A stretch of DNA of 64,000 nucleotides from Phialocephala subalpina (taxonomy: Eukaryota; Ascomycota; Leotiomycetes; Helotiales; Mollisiaceae). Below are positions 11,604 through 23,567 of the stretch, piece by piece (the stretch's first letter is position 1; every line of letters starts with the position of its first letter). The position numbers were made by a program, and so were the translations under genes. Below the pieces are notes generated by a model. It worked only from the letters and a program-made list of their open reading frames with translations. It had not been told where the DNA came from and ran no database searches. The stretch spans positions 649,770 to 713,769 of the forward strand of contig FJOG01000020.1 of assembly GCA_900073065.1 (NCBI GenBank), given 5' to 3'.

Positions 11604-13454
11604 ATGGCAGACGCGTCCGAGGAAAGGTCGCGCAAGAGGCGGCGACTAAGCAACGATGAAGAAGGCAATACCGCCGCAAGACCTTTACCAAGAACTCTTA
11701 CGAGCCCAATCTCACCTCCTCCGCTTCGTCGAAATCGAAAATTGGAAAGTCAAGCGCCAAAGGTCATGAAATCGCCATTTCAACTCACGTGGATTCAGGA
11801 CTTGAAAGCTTCTGACAATATGGACGCTGTTACTCTGAAGGACATTCTGGGAGACCCGATGATTGCAGAATGTTGGGAGTTCAACTACTTGCATAATCTG
11901 GATTTTCTTATGGAAGCATTCGACAGCGATGTCAAGGATCTTGTGAAAGTACACGTGATTCACGGGTTCTGGAAGCAGGAGGATGAGCAGCGCCTGAGAC
12001 TTAAGGTATTCTTATTCTTTTGTCTTGCCACCTTTGCGCTTCTTATTATGAGATTGTGTTTTCTGCGTCTCGTGTCATACATTGCTGGTAATCGCGTACT
12101 TGGCTAGGCCATTACCTTTTCAAGACTTGCTCGATTAGCTGCCTTGCGCTCTTTCCACAATGAGCACTTCCGCAAAAAATGAGGGAGATATCAGCTCTTC
12201 CGGTTCTATGCTGACACTTTATGCAGAAGCAGGCTGAGCGGTATCCCAACATCACTCTTCATACCGCATATATGCCAGAGATGTTTGGCACTCATCACAC
12301 CAAGGTGAGATCTACTTCCTGGCCAAGAAGCTCCTTCTTATACTTTACAGATGCTCGTACTATTGCGACACGATGATACTGCCCAGATCATCATCCATAC
12401 CGCGAATATGATTGCATTCGACTGGACAAACATGGCCCAAGCTGTATGGCAGTCTCCATTACTACCTCTGTTACCCAAAGACGCCCCTGAACCACCAGAT
12501 TCACCTCCCATTGGCAGTGGAGAACGATTCAAAGTGGACTTTCTCAATTACCTAAGAGCATACGATGGTAAAAGAACCATTTGCAAGCCACTAGTCGACC
12601 AACTTTCCAAGTACGACTTCTCCGAAATCCGAGCTGCTTTGGTAGGAAGTGTCCCAGGAAAGCAGCCAACGGAGTCAGACTCTCCGACACAATGGGGCTG
12701 GCCTGGGTTGACCCAAGCTCTCAGCTCAGTACAGGTACAAGGCAACGAATCCGAAATCGTAGTCCAGATTTCTTCAATCGCGACGCTTGGTGCTAAGGAC
12801 GACTGGCTCGACAAGACCTTGTTCAAAGCTTTAGGGAAGTCGAAAAACGAGATGAAGAAACCAAAATTCAAGATCATATTTCCCACCGCAGATGAGATCC
12901 GGAGAAGTCTGAATGGGTATGCTTCTGGCTCAGCGATTCATACTAAGATTCAGTCGGCGCAGCAGCAGAAACAGCTTCACTACATGAAGCCCCTTTTCTG
13001 TCATTGGGCTGGTGATGGGGCTCAACATGCTGAGAAGCCTCAACCAACACACGATGCGGGTAGGAAGAGAGCGGCTCCTCATATCAAGACATACACCCGG
13101 TTCTCCGATTGCAGTCGCTCTACTATTGATTGGATGCTAGTAACCTCAGCCAACCTATCCAAGCAAGCCTGGGGAGAAGCTCGTAACTCAGCAGGCGACA
13201 TTCGAGTCTGCAGCTACGAACTCGGTGTCCTCGTCTGGCCAGCTCTATTCGGAGAGAAGGCCACCATGGTACCGACATTCAAGACAGATACTCCTACGAT
13301 AAATGCGGTGAAGCCAGTCACCGACTTGATAGTGGGAGCGAGGATGCCTTATGACTTTCCGCTGGTTCCGTATGCGAAGGGAGATGACCCGTGGGTTGCT
13401 ACTGCTTCGTATACTAGGCCAGATTGGAAGGGGGAGACCTGGAATGCTGGTTGA
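11604..13454 (+). CDS. tdp1: Tyrosyl-DNA phosphodiesterase 1 (Tdp1)
   Basis: Exons 11604-12005, 12227-12304 and 12351-13454 give 527 residues. Tdp1 is a phospholipase D-superfamily enzyme that hydrolyses the phosphotyrosyl bond between stalled topoisomerase I and the DNA 3' end in the nucleus. Both HKN catalytic motifs are visible. The first is FGTHHTK-MLVLL (His158, Lys160), split by the second intron. The second is APHIKTYTRF with SANLSKQAWG downstream (His404, Lys406, Asn428). The N-terminus has a basic cluster (SRKRRR) that could act as a nuclear localisation signal. The first intron is unusually long for this window (221 bp, 12006-12226), because reading through gives a frame that does not fit the family. 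The start at 11604 is preferred over an in-frame upstream ATG at 11505 because the extension shows no family resemblance. Confidence 0.9.
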
Positions 13455-13949
13455 GGGGTGATCTAGGAGTAGGGGTCAGATAGGGGAGTATTGAAGTAAA
13501 GGCAGAAATCGGCCTCGATGTAAAGTGTAGGATACCATCAGGGCGTGCAATAGCAATTCGTGGCTTATACCAAAATCAACATACTGAAAGTCCTAGCCCT
13601 TCACGGACTTTTACCTTGTGGTAACGCTCCTCGGAGCATCTACTGATGTCTTTGGTGAGATAGGTCAATTTATAGCCTCAGTCTCAATTACCGTCACCAG
13701 AGTATCAATTCAAGCATCAGATCTCCTACCCATTCAAGCACAATTTTCGCAAAACCATCGATCAATTTATTAATCCATGTACTGCTCATCCCTTCGATAT
13801 TTCCGCAACCACCTCCCAAATCTCAAACCTCTAAACCCCATCTTAGCAATCTCCTCTCCCCCAGTCTGTAACCGTCTATGCCCTTTCTTAATCAACCGCT
13901 CCATCCGCTCATGATCATATCTCCTTTGTATTTATTTGAGATGGAGACT
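13455..13949. other. 3' spacer between tdp1 and acb1
   Basis: Convergent 3' flanks of tdp1 (+) and the acyl-CoA-binding protein gene (-), 495 bp. No gene was recognised. Confidence 0.5.
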
Positions 13950-14415
13950 TTACTTCGCACCAACTTCCTCCGGAACCTTGTTCGCATCGTAGCCATACTT
14001 CTCCTTAAGCTTGGCGATTAACTCGACGTATTGGGACTTGGCTTCGTCGGAGGTGAGGCCTTTGTCGACGTATGATTGCCAGGACTTCTTCTTGGCTTTG
14101 CCCTGTTTTAATCACCCCCGTCAGCACCTTATCCTCAAACCCAACATCCCACCCACCCCATTCTTGTCTGCGTGAATGGATAGGAGAATAGAGAACGAAC
14201 CTTGAAATCAAAAGTACCCGGAGTCTCAGCCTTAGAGATATCCTCGCCGAGAGCTACCTTGAACAAGCCTCCATCATCCATCAGTGTCTCTCTTTTAGAC
14301 CCTCCTAAATCAACAGCAGAGGTGCACACGAACCATAAAGAGCAAGTAACTCATCGTTATCGGGCTTAGCAGTCAACTTCTTCGAGTCGATGACTGCGGT
14401 ATCGAAATCGGACAT
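13950..14415 (-). CDS. acb1: Acyl-CoA-binding protein
   Basis: Exons 14334-14415, 14201-14268 and 13950-14102 (introns 14269-14333 and 14103-14200) give exactly 100 residues, the usual size of single-domain ACBP. The protein binds medium- and long-chain acyl-CoA esters in the cytosol and shuttles them to lipid-synthesis enzymes. Recognised segments are DNDELLALYGLFKVA, joined in frame across intron 1, then KAETPGTFDFKGKAK across intron 2, and KSWQSYVDKGLTSDEAKSQY with the conserved Lys and Tyr of the acyl-CoA site. The C-terminus reads YVELIAKLKEKYG. A 5' untranslated intron may lie upstream at about 14455-14570, where GT- and AG-like sites flank a T-rich run, but this is not established. Confidence 0.95.
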
Positions 14416-15243
14416 CTTGGTGTGGGGTTTGGGTTTTGTTGAGGTGTGTTGAGGTTTCTGTTGCGGGGTTGTCAGTCTGCTGTGTTTTATTGACGTCGAT
14501 GGTAGAGAAGAGGAGGACAGCAGAAGAGATGGATATCAAGTTGAAAGTTGAGACTTACGATAGGTATGTAGAGCGTGAGGTCGTTGACCGTTGCAGATGA
14601 TGCAATGAGGTGTCTGAGGTGAGAGATGGCGGGGTTCGCTGGCGAAGCTGGCGGGAAAGCGGGGCAGCCTTGGCAGGAGCGAGTTGGAAGAGGTCACGCA
14701 TCCTTCTTTGCATCAAATTACAAACTTTACGATTTCATGCGAAACTATGAACGGCATCATTATTATAGAAGGCATTTTATCCGCTTCTGTGTCGTTTCAT
14801 ATATATGTGTTATGATGGAACTGCGTGCTTCTATGTTTGCAAGAAGTGGCTTGTGACCTGTACCTGCACCCTCGGCGTCGCTGTTGCATTGTCTCGCATC
14901 AAGCCAGTTTTTCCTATTCGTTGAAGTGGGCCAACTCAATGGCTGCTGGCTGCTGACCTTGAACTTCAACTTCATGGAGTTGTTCGAGCTTCCGTCCCAT
15001 GTTTAGATGTTTACTTTATGTAATTTTATGCTTGCCCAAGAGACATTCCCATCCAGTGGATGCCTAGCATTGCTTGGGACATTCTCGTTAGCATCACGTG
15101 TTGGGTACATTTTCTTGGCTCAAAAAATGAGAGACTAAGCTGATCTATTTCTAGAAATTACACATCTATCATTCGCACGCTGATACTTAAATGCCCGCTT
15201 CAAACAAAAGAGAACATGACTTCGAATTTCAAGACATCATTCC
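14416..15243. other. Upstream region of acb1 and 3' flank of glycosyltransferase
   Basis: An 828 bp interval containing the leader and promoter of acb1 (-) and the 3' flank of the glycosyltransferase. Small open frames show no family resemblance. Confidence 0.45.
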
Positions 15244-16593
15244 TCATTTCGCTGCCTTCTCAGCAGCCAACTCATCAATGTTTTTCGCAACAACACCGAT
15301 CGGATCATATTCGTCCATCTCAGCCTTCATCTCCTTCGCTCTTGTAAGATACTTTGGGTTCTTGATGATCTCATCAACAGCTTCAAGAAGTTGTTTCTCG
15401 GTAGGCTGGGCAGTCTTGAGATTGATACCCATCCCAGACCACTCAACTCTCGAACACACTTCGGGCTTGTCTTCGGTAGTACCACCACAAACGACCGGGA
15501 CACCGTTGGAGATCGAGTGTTGGAATGCACCATATCCACCATTGGTGACAAAGGTGGAGCAGTATGGGAGAATGTCGTCGAAGGAGATATAATCTGCTAC
15601 TCTGGCATTGTCTGGGATGACTGTTCCTTCTGGAAGCGTCTTTCCCTTGATACCGAGAACAGCAACGACAATTGTGTTGGGACGGTCCTTGAGAGCATTG
15701 ATGGCGGGGATGATGAGGTCGTTGTAATTCAGAGCAATTGTACCCTGGCAGACCAGGACAACGTCCTTGTCTCCTTTGTTGGTGGTGATTTCTTTCCAGA
15801 AGCTGGATCGGTCGGTCATGGGCTCGCGGGCACCCTTCGGTATGCCACCACTGAAGCGGATACTGTCTGGTGCATCACTTCTTGGGTACTCGGCGGATGG
15901 CGGACACATTTGAAGGAAGCGATCTTGGAGGTGGAATGGCGCGTCTAAGAGAGGTATGGACGGTTTCTTGGCTCCTGTTTCGGCCAGCATCTCCCACCAG
16001 ACCTCCTGGCACTTTCCAAAAAATGTCTCGCCGACTTGCTTGCTCATAGCAGCATACTGTTCTCGCTGATCATCCGTGCTTGGTGGTGGCAGTCCAGGAC
16101 CAAATGGCGCAGTATCTCGAGAGCTAAGGGGCATTGGAATAACACCAATTCCCATCGTCGCGGTGGGCTTGATTCCAGCACCTAGGGTGACGGGAAGCGA
16201 TCCTTGAAAGACACCTTCGCTGAGTTGAACAATAGGTCTGCCAGGGTATCGCTCCATGTTCAGCTTGATGGCTTTCTGCATAGCCTCATGTTGAGTTGGA
16301 ATAACTCGAACGAAGCAGTACTCAACATCCCAAGCCAATTGGACTGGTCCTGGTGGAAGAGTGTCTCGGTGTGCGAATCTCGTCTTGAGTTCGGCCTCGT
16401 ACCAATCTCCATATCCCTCAATGGCAACGTAGTTGCATCCAACTTCTTCGAACAGTTTTTGATAATGGCTGCAGGAAACGAATGTGACTTCGTAACCTCG
16501 TTGGATAAGACCCTTGGCGATTTTTCGGACAGGGAGAAGATGACCGAAGACTGGCGTGCAGCCGAATACAATGAGAGGCTTCGTCTCTGCCAT
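15244..16593 (-). CDS. MGT-like UDP-glycosyltransferase (GT1, GT-B fold)
   Basis: An uninterrupted frame of 449 residues. The N-terminal start reads PLIVFGCTPVFGHLLPVRKI, the usual acceptor-side Rossmann opening with a GHLLP motif. The nucleotide-sugar side contains VVLVCQGTIALN, ADYISFDDILPYCSTFVTNG, and NGGYGAFQHSISNGVPVVCG. The last corresponds to the HGGxxS/T...GVPxV donor-binding signature, with Asn replacing the usual His. The family transfers a sugar from a UDP donor onto small hydrophobic acceptors; the acceptor here cannot be inferred. There are no introns, unlike most neighbours, and no hydrophobic C-terminal anchor or signal peptide, so it is a soluble enzyme. It has no biosynthetic partners beside it. 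A horizontally acquired origin is possible but unproven. Confidence 0.85.
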   Translation of the reverse strand: MAETKPLIVFGCTPVFGHLLPVRKIAKGLIQRGYEVTFVSCSHYQKLFEEVGCNYVAIEGYGDWYEAELKTRFAHRDTLPPGPVQLAWDVEYCFVRVIPTQHEAMQKAIKLNMERYPGRPIVQLSEGVFQGSLPVTLGAGIKPTATMGIGVIPMPLSSRDTAPFGPGLPPPSTDDQREQYAAMSKQVGETFFGKCQEVWWEMLAETGAKKPSIPLLDAPFHLQDRFLQMCPPSAEYPRSDAPDSIRFSGGIPKGAREPMTDRSSFWKEITTNKGDKDVVLVCQGTIALNYNDLIIPAINALKDRPNTIVVAVLGIKGKTLPEGTVIPDNARVADYISFDDILPYCSTFVTNGGYGAFQHSISNGVPVVCGGTTEDKPEVCSRVEWSGMGINLKTAQPTEKQLLEAVDEIIKNPKYLTRAKEMKAEMDEYDPIGVVAKNIDELAAEKAAK

Positions 16594-18402
16594 TGTTGAT
16601 GACGGATGTCCGAATTGATCAAAGAGGAGGGTTTTAACTGTATGGTTAGAGATCTGGAATAGTGTCTGAAGAACAACCCTTGCTAATCTCGTGGGATCAA
16701 CCTCACTTTATGTCAGAGGAGATCGGCATCTCGCCGTCCCAACTTTCTAGGCGGGACCGGAACACCACCCTGATAGCCGTCGTCGAACCATGGTCCAAGG
16801 CGTTTTCTTGCACCTGGCGATACGGAAGCAGAGTTGGCCGTGCCTTGAAGTCGTATTATGTCCCAATCACATAAGCAGGAAAGGCACGAAGTCCACAGAT
16901 ACCCATGCTTGGCGTACCTCTCCAACATGTCAGACTCTAAAGTAGTCTAGCCTCGTTGAAGGTACGGGTGCTAGTCAGCCGCTGCTGATGCATATGTGGA
17001 AACAAGACTAGTCGGGACGGATCCCCTAAACAAACGGCGTATCAGAGCTTGAGGCCCTTAAGGCTGAAAATCCATATGCACAAGTATGGAGACGTTGGGT
17101 TGTAACTTCAGAGTCCTGCCGCAGCCACAACGTCGAGGCGAGTCAGCGTGTGACCGACGTACTCCCTCGATTAGGCGCGCAATGGAGGATCCTTTGTCAT
17201 GAGTGTCATGAGTGTCAATGTGTGTGTTAGGCACAAGAGTGAGCATGTTTGCCTTGTCAAAGTGACGATTGATGAAGAGGAAGTGGATCGCGAGTTGGAC
17301 GTACGTACGTGATGGGACCGTAGCGAAGGGTACGGAGGTACAGTACCTTCCCCGAATGAGCCTAGCGCTACGCTTCACGACCTTGAGAGGCTTCCCGGCT
17401 TCTTCTTCAGGCTTAACCTCTGATCCTGATCGTCCCCTTCATTATTTCGGTTGCTGATATAATATAAACCGGATCTGGAGGTCTCCGTCTTCCTAAGGCT
17501 CGCAATATTTATACATCTTGGGCCATTCCGAGGGTTAGGAAACGGCGACAACAAACCATCGGCATCCCGATCGTCGTCGGATCCAGGTCCATCGCGGTGT
17601 CCTCATCCGAATTCACACAAAACATCACCAAGGATGCGTCTGAAAGTTGCTTCTAAGTACGAAGTGCAAACTGTGGTCAAGCTTTGGGAGCGTTCTGCAT
17701 ATATCTCTATGGCGTTGTTCCGTTTCTGACACTTGGATCAATGTTCTCATGCATCTTAACAATCGACCATGTACGTGCGTGGTGGCCTTTCAAAAGCACA
17801 GAGGATGATTGCGACTCCATTTCTGCGTCAGTATTATCAATTGCTAGATCTTTGCTCCTATCATGAGCTCAGGACCGACACTGCTTAATCATTATTGTTG
17901 CCCAATTCCACGGCCCCCAAACTTCATTGCGGCTGAAGAGTTGGTCATTGGTGCTTCGGTACGACCACTCGCATACCCTGCTCGGGATATGGTAACATTT
18001 CGAGAATGCTGCGCATCGACTGTATCGAGGCAAATAAAGAGTCACCAGAGCCAAGAACGTGGCCATCTTGAGAGGGATTTCTCAGAACGGACTCCGGAGC
18101 ACGTACCTTTCCGAGCAGTTTGCAGAAGGATCAAGTATCGTGTTATTTCTGCCAATGACCTGGTGCATATTGACGTGTACTCGCAATCTCGCACTCCAGG
18201 TCGCACTCCAGGACAGAAAAAACATCCACAGCCTCCATTCGAAGCAGGGTTCGAATATGCACGCGATGTTCCGTTCCTACATGTTATGTAATGCGCTAGA
18301 AGCTCTCTTATCGTAGAACATTTTCACCAGTTTGAAAAATAGTCGTGACTACATGCTCACTTTTCTTGTTTGAGGGCTTTCCAAATTTCCCCTGCAGTTG
18401 GA
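16594..18402. other. 1.8 kb gene-poor interval
   Basis: Holds the promoter of the glycosyltransferase (-) and of the membrane-protein gene (+). A 142-codon ATG frame at 17863-18291 (+) has no family resemblance and contains a short direct repeat near 18193-18217 (GTCGCACTCCAG-like unit). I do not call it a gene. Nothing else was seen. Confidence 0.4.
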
Positions 18403-20749
18403 ATGACGGGTTCCAAAGATCATCAGTCTAGAGGCGATCTTGCTGCTGTAGAGGCGATCTCATTCCCAGCTTTCGAACTCCAGAACCGGAATGCCGCGCA
18501 ATCTACAAGTTGGCAAGCGGATAGCTCAGAAGAACAAGCCTCACATGGAAGCCTCATTCCCAGAAAGCCAGTTCCCAAGTCATCCTCGCGCACATCTGAC
18601 TGCTCCGAAAATGAAACAGCAGTTGCATCTAGGGACCCAGCACCTCGTCCACTGAGCCAAACTACGAGCTCTGCGTGTCTGAAAGGACTTCTCTTGATAT
18701 CCCTCACCGTTCCATTTTTCGTGTATGGCGGAACTACGTGGCATCTTCACAATACACCCGTAAAAGATGAGGAGCAGTGGCTTGTGTTAAAATATTTTGG
18801 CAATAAGGTTAGTCATACACATTCCGAAGGATTTCTACTGCTAACAAGTTGCTTTAGCTTTCCACAACCTTCCCATTTGCTTTCGCTATAGTTGTAGGCA
18901 GTGCGATCAAACAGATATCTTCATGGAAACTCGAGCGAGGGGCAACCCTTGGCTTTTTGGAACAGATGATAGGCAGTCAATCTGTTGGAGCTACAGTCAC
19001 GACTCAGCTACTCCTTCGTCGTCTTAACACCTTGACACTTATACTTATTTGTATCTGGAGCCTGTCTCCCCTCAGCAGTCAATCGTGCCTGCAGATACTC
19101 AGCGTCCAGGTGAGTCTCACCTTCCCAGAGCAATGTTTCCTATTCTACACTGTCTCTAGAGCCTTGGATCATTTTGCTACTCCTCGCCAATGTCCCGCTA
19201 GCCCTGGCACTCTCTCAAACGTCTGAAAGAAAGATGCTAACTCCGAGATTTTGGTAAACAGGATCATTCGATTATGAGCAATGCGAGAGTGCAACACTTC
19301 GATACACAAGGAAATCCTGCATTTAGCGATGGTGTAGGCGCCTACAGCACCATTCTTCCCTCTCTAAACACCATATTAGGCGCGAGCTTGATAGCTCCAG
19401 CATCTGTCAGAACTTCGACCATGGACTTGTGGGGCAACGTCAAGATTCCAGACATCTCGAGGCTTACGCAAAATACTTCGGCAGATCCACAGGGCTGGTT
19501 CAACCTGACTTTAAACGCTAGTACGATCGAGTACTCGTCCATGCTTGGGATCCCTGTGGATGGACTTCTCGAAAAGGACAACACTACTTTCACGATGTGG
19601 ACTTCCTATATCTCTGTCTCTTGTGACAATTCTAGCGATTCTGGTATCTTCATCGAATCCTGGACGTTTGACAAGAATGGAAGTACTGGAGCGTGGAATG
19701 GGTCTTTTCCCGTCACCAATATAGACTTCGCTCAGTCCACAGCGTTCAAAAATAGAACTATATATGCCATAGGCGCTGTTCCAGGGGAGCTTCTTACTAC
19801 CCTCGATGTCAAGGATCCCGATAGCCATACAATACTCAGCACGTTTATTCTAGGGATCGATCAGTTCTACGAGGGGTTTTACGGGCAGGTAGACGAGTTT
19901 GACAACGATACACGCCCCTATGCCCCCGCACGAATATTCTTCCGATCAGTGTATGGAGGCATCGCAGCACTTTGTCCCATCACAACATCTTACGTCGAAT
20001 CGACAGTCGAATGTGTCGGGACAGCTTGCTCAGCGACAGCAATTCGTCTGTCCCGGTTGAAGCATGCGAATTCAAACCTGACGGGCCTTGGATTCTCCCA
20101 GGCATTCGAGGACTTTACTCAGTCTCTGCTTTTCAGCACGTATATTCCCGAGATGACGGTAGGTATAGGTGCAAACTCTATGCTGGAGCAGTTCATTGTC
20201 GATCCCGATTCAACAAGTTATGGAGGTCTAGGTGTTGGGGGCGTTGGTAGCAGTATGCAAGCCCTTGAACCCGACACTATCGCAATTCGTCTGCAACAGA
20301 TCCTCGACACGTACTGGTACGGGAGCTATTGGCCCGCTGGATATACGAATTCCTCGAGCTTCGCGTCTGATAGTCCCCCAATCTCTGCTCAAGCAACAAA
20401 CGTCGTTTGGGAAGCAATTTATGTTTGCAACTTTGCTTGGCTGTCTGTTCTTTTCCTAGGCACTATCATCATGTTTGTCTCCGCCCTCATCGGTTTATAT
20501 TTTAGCCTCCTGATCCGAGGCCCCGACGTCTTGGGCTACATCTCCACATTTCTGCGCGACAGTCCGTACGTCTCAACATCAGGTCAAGAGAGCACGATGG
20601 ATGGTCTGGAGCGCTCGAGGAAATATGGAAACATGAAGTTGAGATTGGTTGATGTGGAAGATGAAAATGAGAATACAAGGTACATCGCAATTGCGGAAGA
20701 TGGAGCTGGTGTTCGTCACAGCTTAGTCAAGCAGCGCTTGTACCGGTAG
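18403..20749 (+). CDS. Uncharacterised multi-pass membrane protein with large glycosylated loop
   Basis: Exons 18403-18807, 18858-19109 and 19262-20749 give 714 residues. It begins with a hydrophilic Ser-rich cytosolic segment. Next come hydrophobic segments around ACLKGLLLISLTVPFFVYGG and LSTTFPFAFAIVVGSAIKQI, followed by WKLERGATLGFLEQMIGSQS and a segment near TLTLILICIWSLSPLSS. A central loop of some 350 residues then carries about a dozen N-x-S/T sequons, so it is probably extracytoplasmic. A strong membrane helix (WLSVLFLGTIIMFVSALIGL) precedes a cytosolic tail. The overall plan resembles the large family of fungal DUF3176-like membrane proteins of unknown function, but membership is not shown by a specific signature. 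Splice junctions at both introns keep the frame and hydrophobic pattern. Confidence 0.75.
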
Positions 20750-22474
20750 ACAGTCAGGCTTTCGATGCTTGAAGTCTATGAAACCTCCCGCCGGTTTCAA
20801 GGGAGTATGGTGGCATGATTTTACCAGATAGAAAAGAGCACGAGAGGCAAATAAGAATCGAGCACCGGCTGCTTGTCGCATCAGTACTTGCAGTGTTATA
20901 ACAACCAAAGCACCACGACAAGTTTCACGAGTCTCGAATGCGGGGTACTCAGCTTCTAGCAACACTTCCAGAAAGCTGCTCCTCGCATTATTCAGAAATC
21001 TGCCCAGGTCCTTCACCGGTGCCTGAACCATAACTACAACTTTTAGCAACGAAAATGTTCCAACGCATTTGGTCTTTCAAGTTCCAGCTATGGTATTATC
21101 AGAGGACCTCTACAACATGTGGGGGTGCACTCAAGGCAGCCTCAAGAGGTAGTTGGTCGTTCTACCTCTGCCTCTCAAGTGTCCAGACATATTTTTACAT
21201 GTGAGGCCCTCGGATGACTCCAAGGGACCCCTCTCTTCCCTTCAGCCTTGTTAAGCAGAGGGATACAAGAGATCAAATGGTAAGACTCACAGCTCTTCTG
21301 GTGGGTATATATGCTGTCTGGCATTCCGCATTGGCGTATAGTCGAGGCAGTTTATCGATATGAGTCCAGATCACAAAGTGCCACGACCTGCACCTGCTCC
21401 CATACCTTGATTCGCTCGACCTATCAGGCAGGATTCCTTGTTGTTCTAGGAGCAAGATGGAGAAGTTTGCTATAGCGGGAAATTTCGCCCTGCTTGTCCT
21501 CTTTTGAAAGTCGTCTCGCTGTCAAGTCTTTTATGTGTTGTCAAGGAAAGAGGTCTTAGTCGTCTTATACTCTCACACGAGCCAACATGTTTTCGCTGAT
21601 AATAAACCACCCCCGGTTTCTCGTCCTACCGTGCAAGGACTATTTCGCTGATGAAGTATCATTGACGGTCTTACATTCCCCCATGTCAGCACTTTCTCGC
21701 TGATATAATGTGGCACGGCTATCAACACTTGCTGGTTGCCAAGTTGCTAACCATCCTTGGACGATGCCCCAAAATCCATCATTTCATATACACCCCAAAT
21801 CACATTCAGCACTAGAAACGCATGAATGCAGACATTCGTCCGATAGTGTTGAGACAAAGTAGGATTGGTATGTGGTGAAGCAAGCAAGCAAGCAAGCAAG
21901 ACCTCGATCATGACGATCTTCTCGGGTTGTCCTTGATAATAAGTGCCGTGGGAGAAGACTTTATACCCACGAAGAACCTGAGATACGTAGTGATGAGCAG
22001 ATGAGTCATTTCTCTATGACGATGAGTCTGTGAGATGCACGGCTTGGAGATGTCCGTGACTGGCTTGTGTAATATTTTTTACCAGAGGTGGGTTTCTGAA
22101 TGATGGTGAAGGACATGGAACATCTGGAGTAATGAGACGGTTTGTTTGTGATGTGCGTGGTTGGAATATTGTGGTAGTGATATTGTTTGTTGTGTAGCTT
22201 AGAGGAAGGTGTGATTGTGGTGTGGTTTCCAATCACTGGATTAAAAACAGAAATCACGTAGTGAAACACGTTCTCATGTAGATATAGAAATTGAAATATA
22301 GGAACAATCACCGGATTGAGAACAAGTATTGCGCGTCATAAAAGCCCCGATATACACACAGAGATTGAAGAACAAGAACATAGGTTCATTAGGATCAAAC
22401 ACTAGGTATGGTATAAAACTCCAACGCTATGCAGCAAACCCTACACATCACTCATTATCCTCTCCTTGCCCAAC
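20750..22474. other. 1.7 kb gene-poor interval with CAAG microsatellite
   Basis: Convergent 3' flanks of the membrane-protein gene (+) and the cyclin gene (-). No conserved gene was recognised. A short CAAG tandem repeat lies at about 21878-21900. An A/C-rich block at 22130-22240 on the minus strand resembles a fungal 5' leader, but only tiny frames follow it. Confidence 0.4.
21878..21900. repeat. Tetranucleotide microsatellite (CAAG)n
   Basis: About five perfect copies of the CAAG unit in the spacer downstream of the cyclin gene. It is a simple sequence repeat with no evident function. Confidence 0.8.
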
Positions 22475-23567
22475 TCAATATCCCAACTCCCGCCCACTCG
22501 GTTCCATAAACAGCGGAAACGGTTCCCTAGGACTAGGCGCCCTATCCTGAATCTGCATTCCCTTAAACGCAATCCTTGTCTCATTCGAGACATCCCTCGT
22601 TCCCTTGATATTCTCGCTCAACGGAGTTTCAACAGGTGTTAACTGGTTCCCAAGACCCAGAACAGCCTTTCCTGCGAAGGTATCTAGAACTCGGTGACGA
22701 TAATTTTCAAACTCCCAGTCCTCGTCATCATCGTCGTAGATTTCAGGTTCGTGTTGTTGTCCTGCTCGTTCCATATCCTCCAGCGCTTCTAATATAATAT
22801 CCTCCTGCCAGAGCGGCACGAGTCTGTACCCAAGATTCTCGAGTAAACATCGTTGAGTGAAATTGATTTGTTGGCAAGACCATATTCCTCTCCCCCAGTC
22901 TTCTGCGTATTCTTTTGTACTCTGCTGCCTGTCATCCAGAAACTTGACCGCAAGAACCAATGCCGCGAGGACAATGATTTCAGGATGGACCTCGTCAATA
23001 TGCTGTGTCTCCAATGTCCCTTCTCCATCGTTGAAAGGCGGAGGTAAGGTGTGAACTTGCAGAGGACAGCCTTGTCTCCATTGTAATGCGAACTTGGTGT
23101 TCAAGGAATCGAGGATCGAGACAGCGAGAGCGATGGTTTCAAGAGGGAGGTTGGAGAGGGTTAGGATTGAATGGACGAGCGGGACGGTGGCAGACGTTAA
23201 TGAGGTGGAGGTGGGGATTAGGTTTGTGAGATGGATTGCCGGGCCTGCCAATATGAATGTGAATTAGCCTGATATCCAAGTACCGGGAAGAAATCAATAT
23301 GATAAATTGAAATCTGGGGAAGAGAGGGACGGACGAGGTCTTACCGAATAATTCAGGATCGAGGACCTGGCCGGGGGAAAAGGCCTCGGGTGATTGTTGA
23401 CGAGAGTTGTTTCGTGAATGCGAGAGAGGTGGTGTTGGCAGCGAGGAGAGCGGAACGTAGGTTTTGGTGAAGTAGGATTCGGTGAAGGAGGAGGTGGATG
23501 GGCATCGTGCCATTGGTGGTGTCATTGTTCCCTTGGGTTTCCTTTTCAGGTAGGAGGTGGTGTTCAT
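22475..23567 (-). CDS. Cyclin-box protein, Pcl/Pho80-like
   Basis: Exons 23345-23567 and 22475-23244 (intron 23245-23344) give 330 residues. Cyclin-box landmarks are LPLETIALAVSILDSLNTKF, then VLAALVLAVKFLDDRQQSTK (helix 3 region), and INFTQRCLLENLGYRLVPLW (helix 5 region, with the usual LLExLGYxL pattern). The N-terminal exon is Ser/Thr/Pro-rich (SLPTPPLSHSRNN), and an acidic patch (IYDDDDEDWEFE) follows the box. Such fungal cyclins bind Pho85- or Cdk-type kinases in cell-cycle or nutrient control; the partner kinase cannot be told. The start at 23567 is the first ATG before the Ser/Pro-rich region, and upstream extension uses only non-ATG codons. Confidence 0.8.

Noticed and set aside
18243..18256. 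tRNA B-box-like GGTTCGAATAT
   Set aside because: No matching A box or cloverleaf could be drawn around it.
17863..18291. 142-codon ATG ORF on the plus strand
   Set aside because: No recognisable domain, contains a short tandem repeat and lies in a gene-poor interval; chance frame is more likely.
22006..22116. 36-codon ORF (minus) after an A/C-rich leader-like block
   Set aside because: The leader resembles a fungal 5' UTR, but the peptide is low in complexity and without cysteines or motif; too weak to call.
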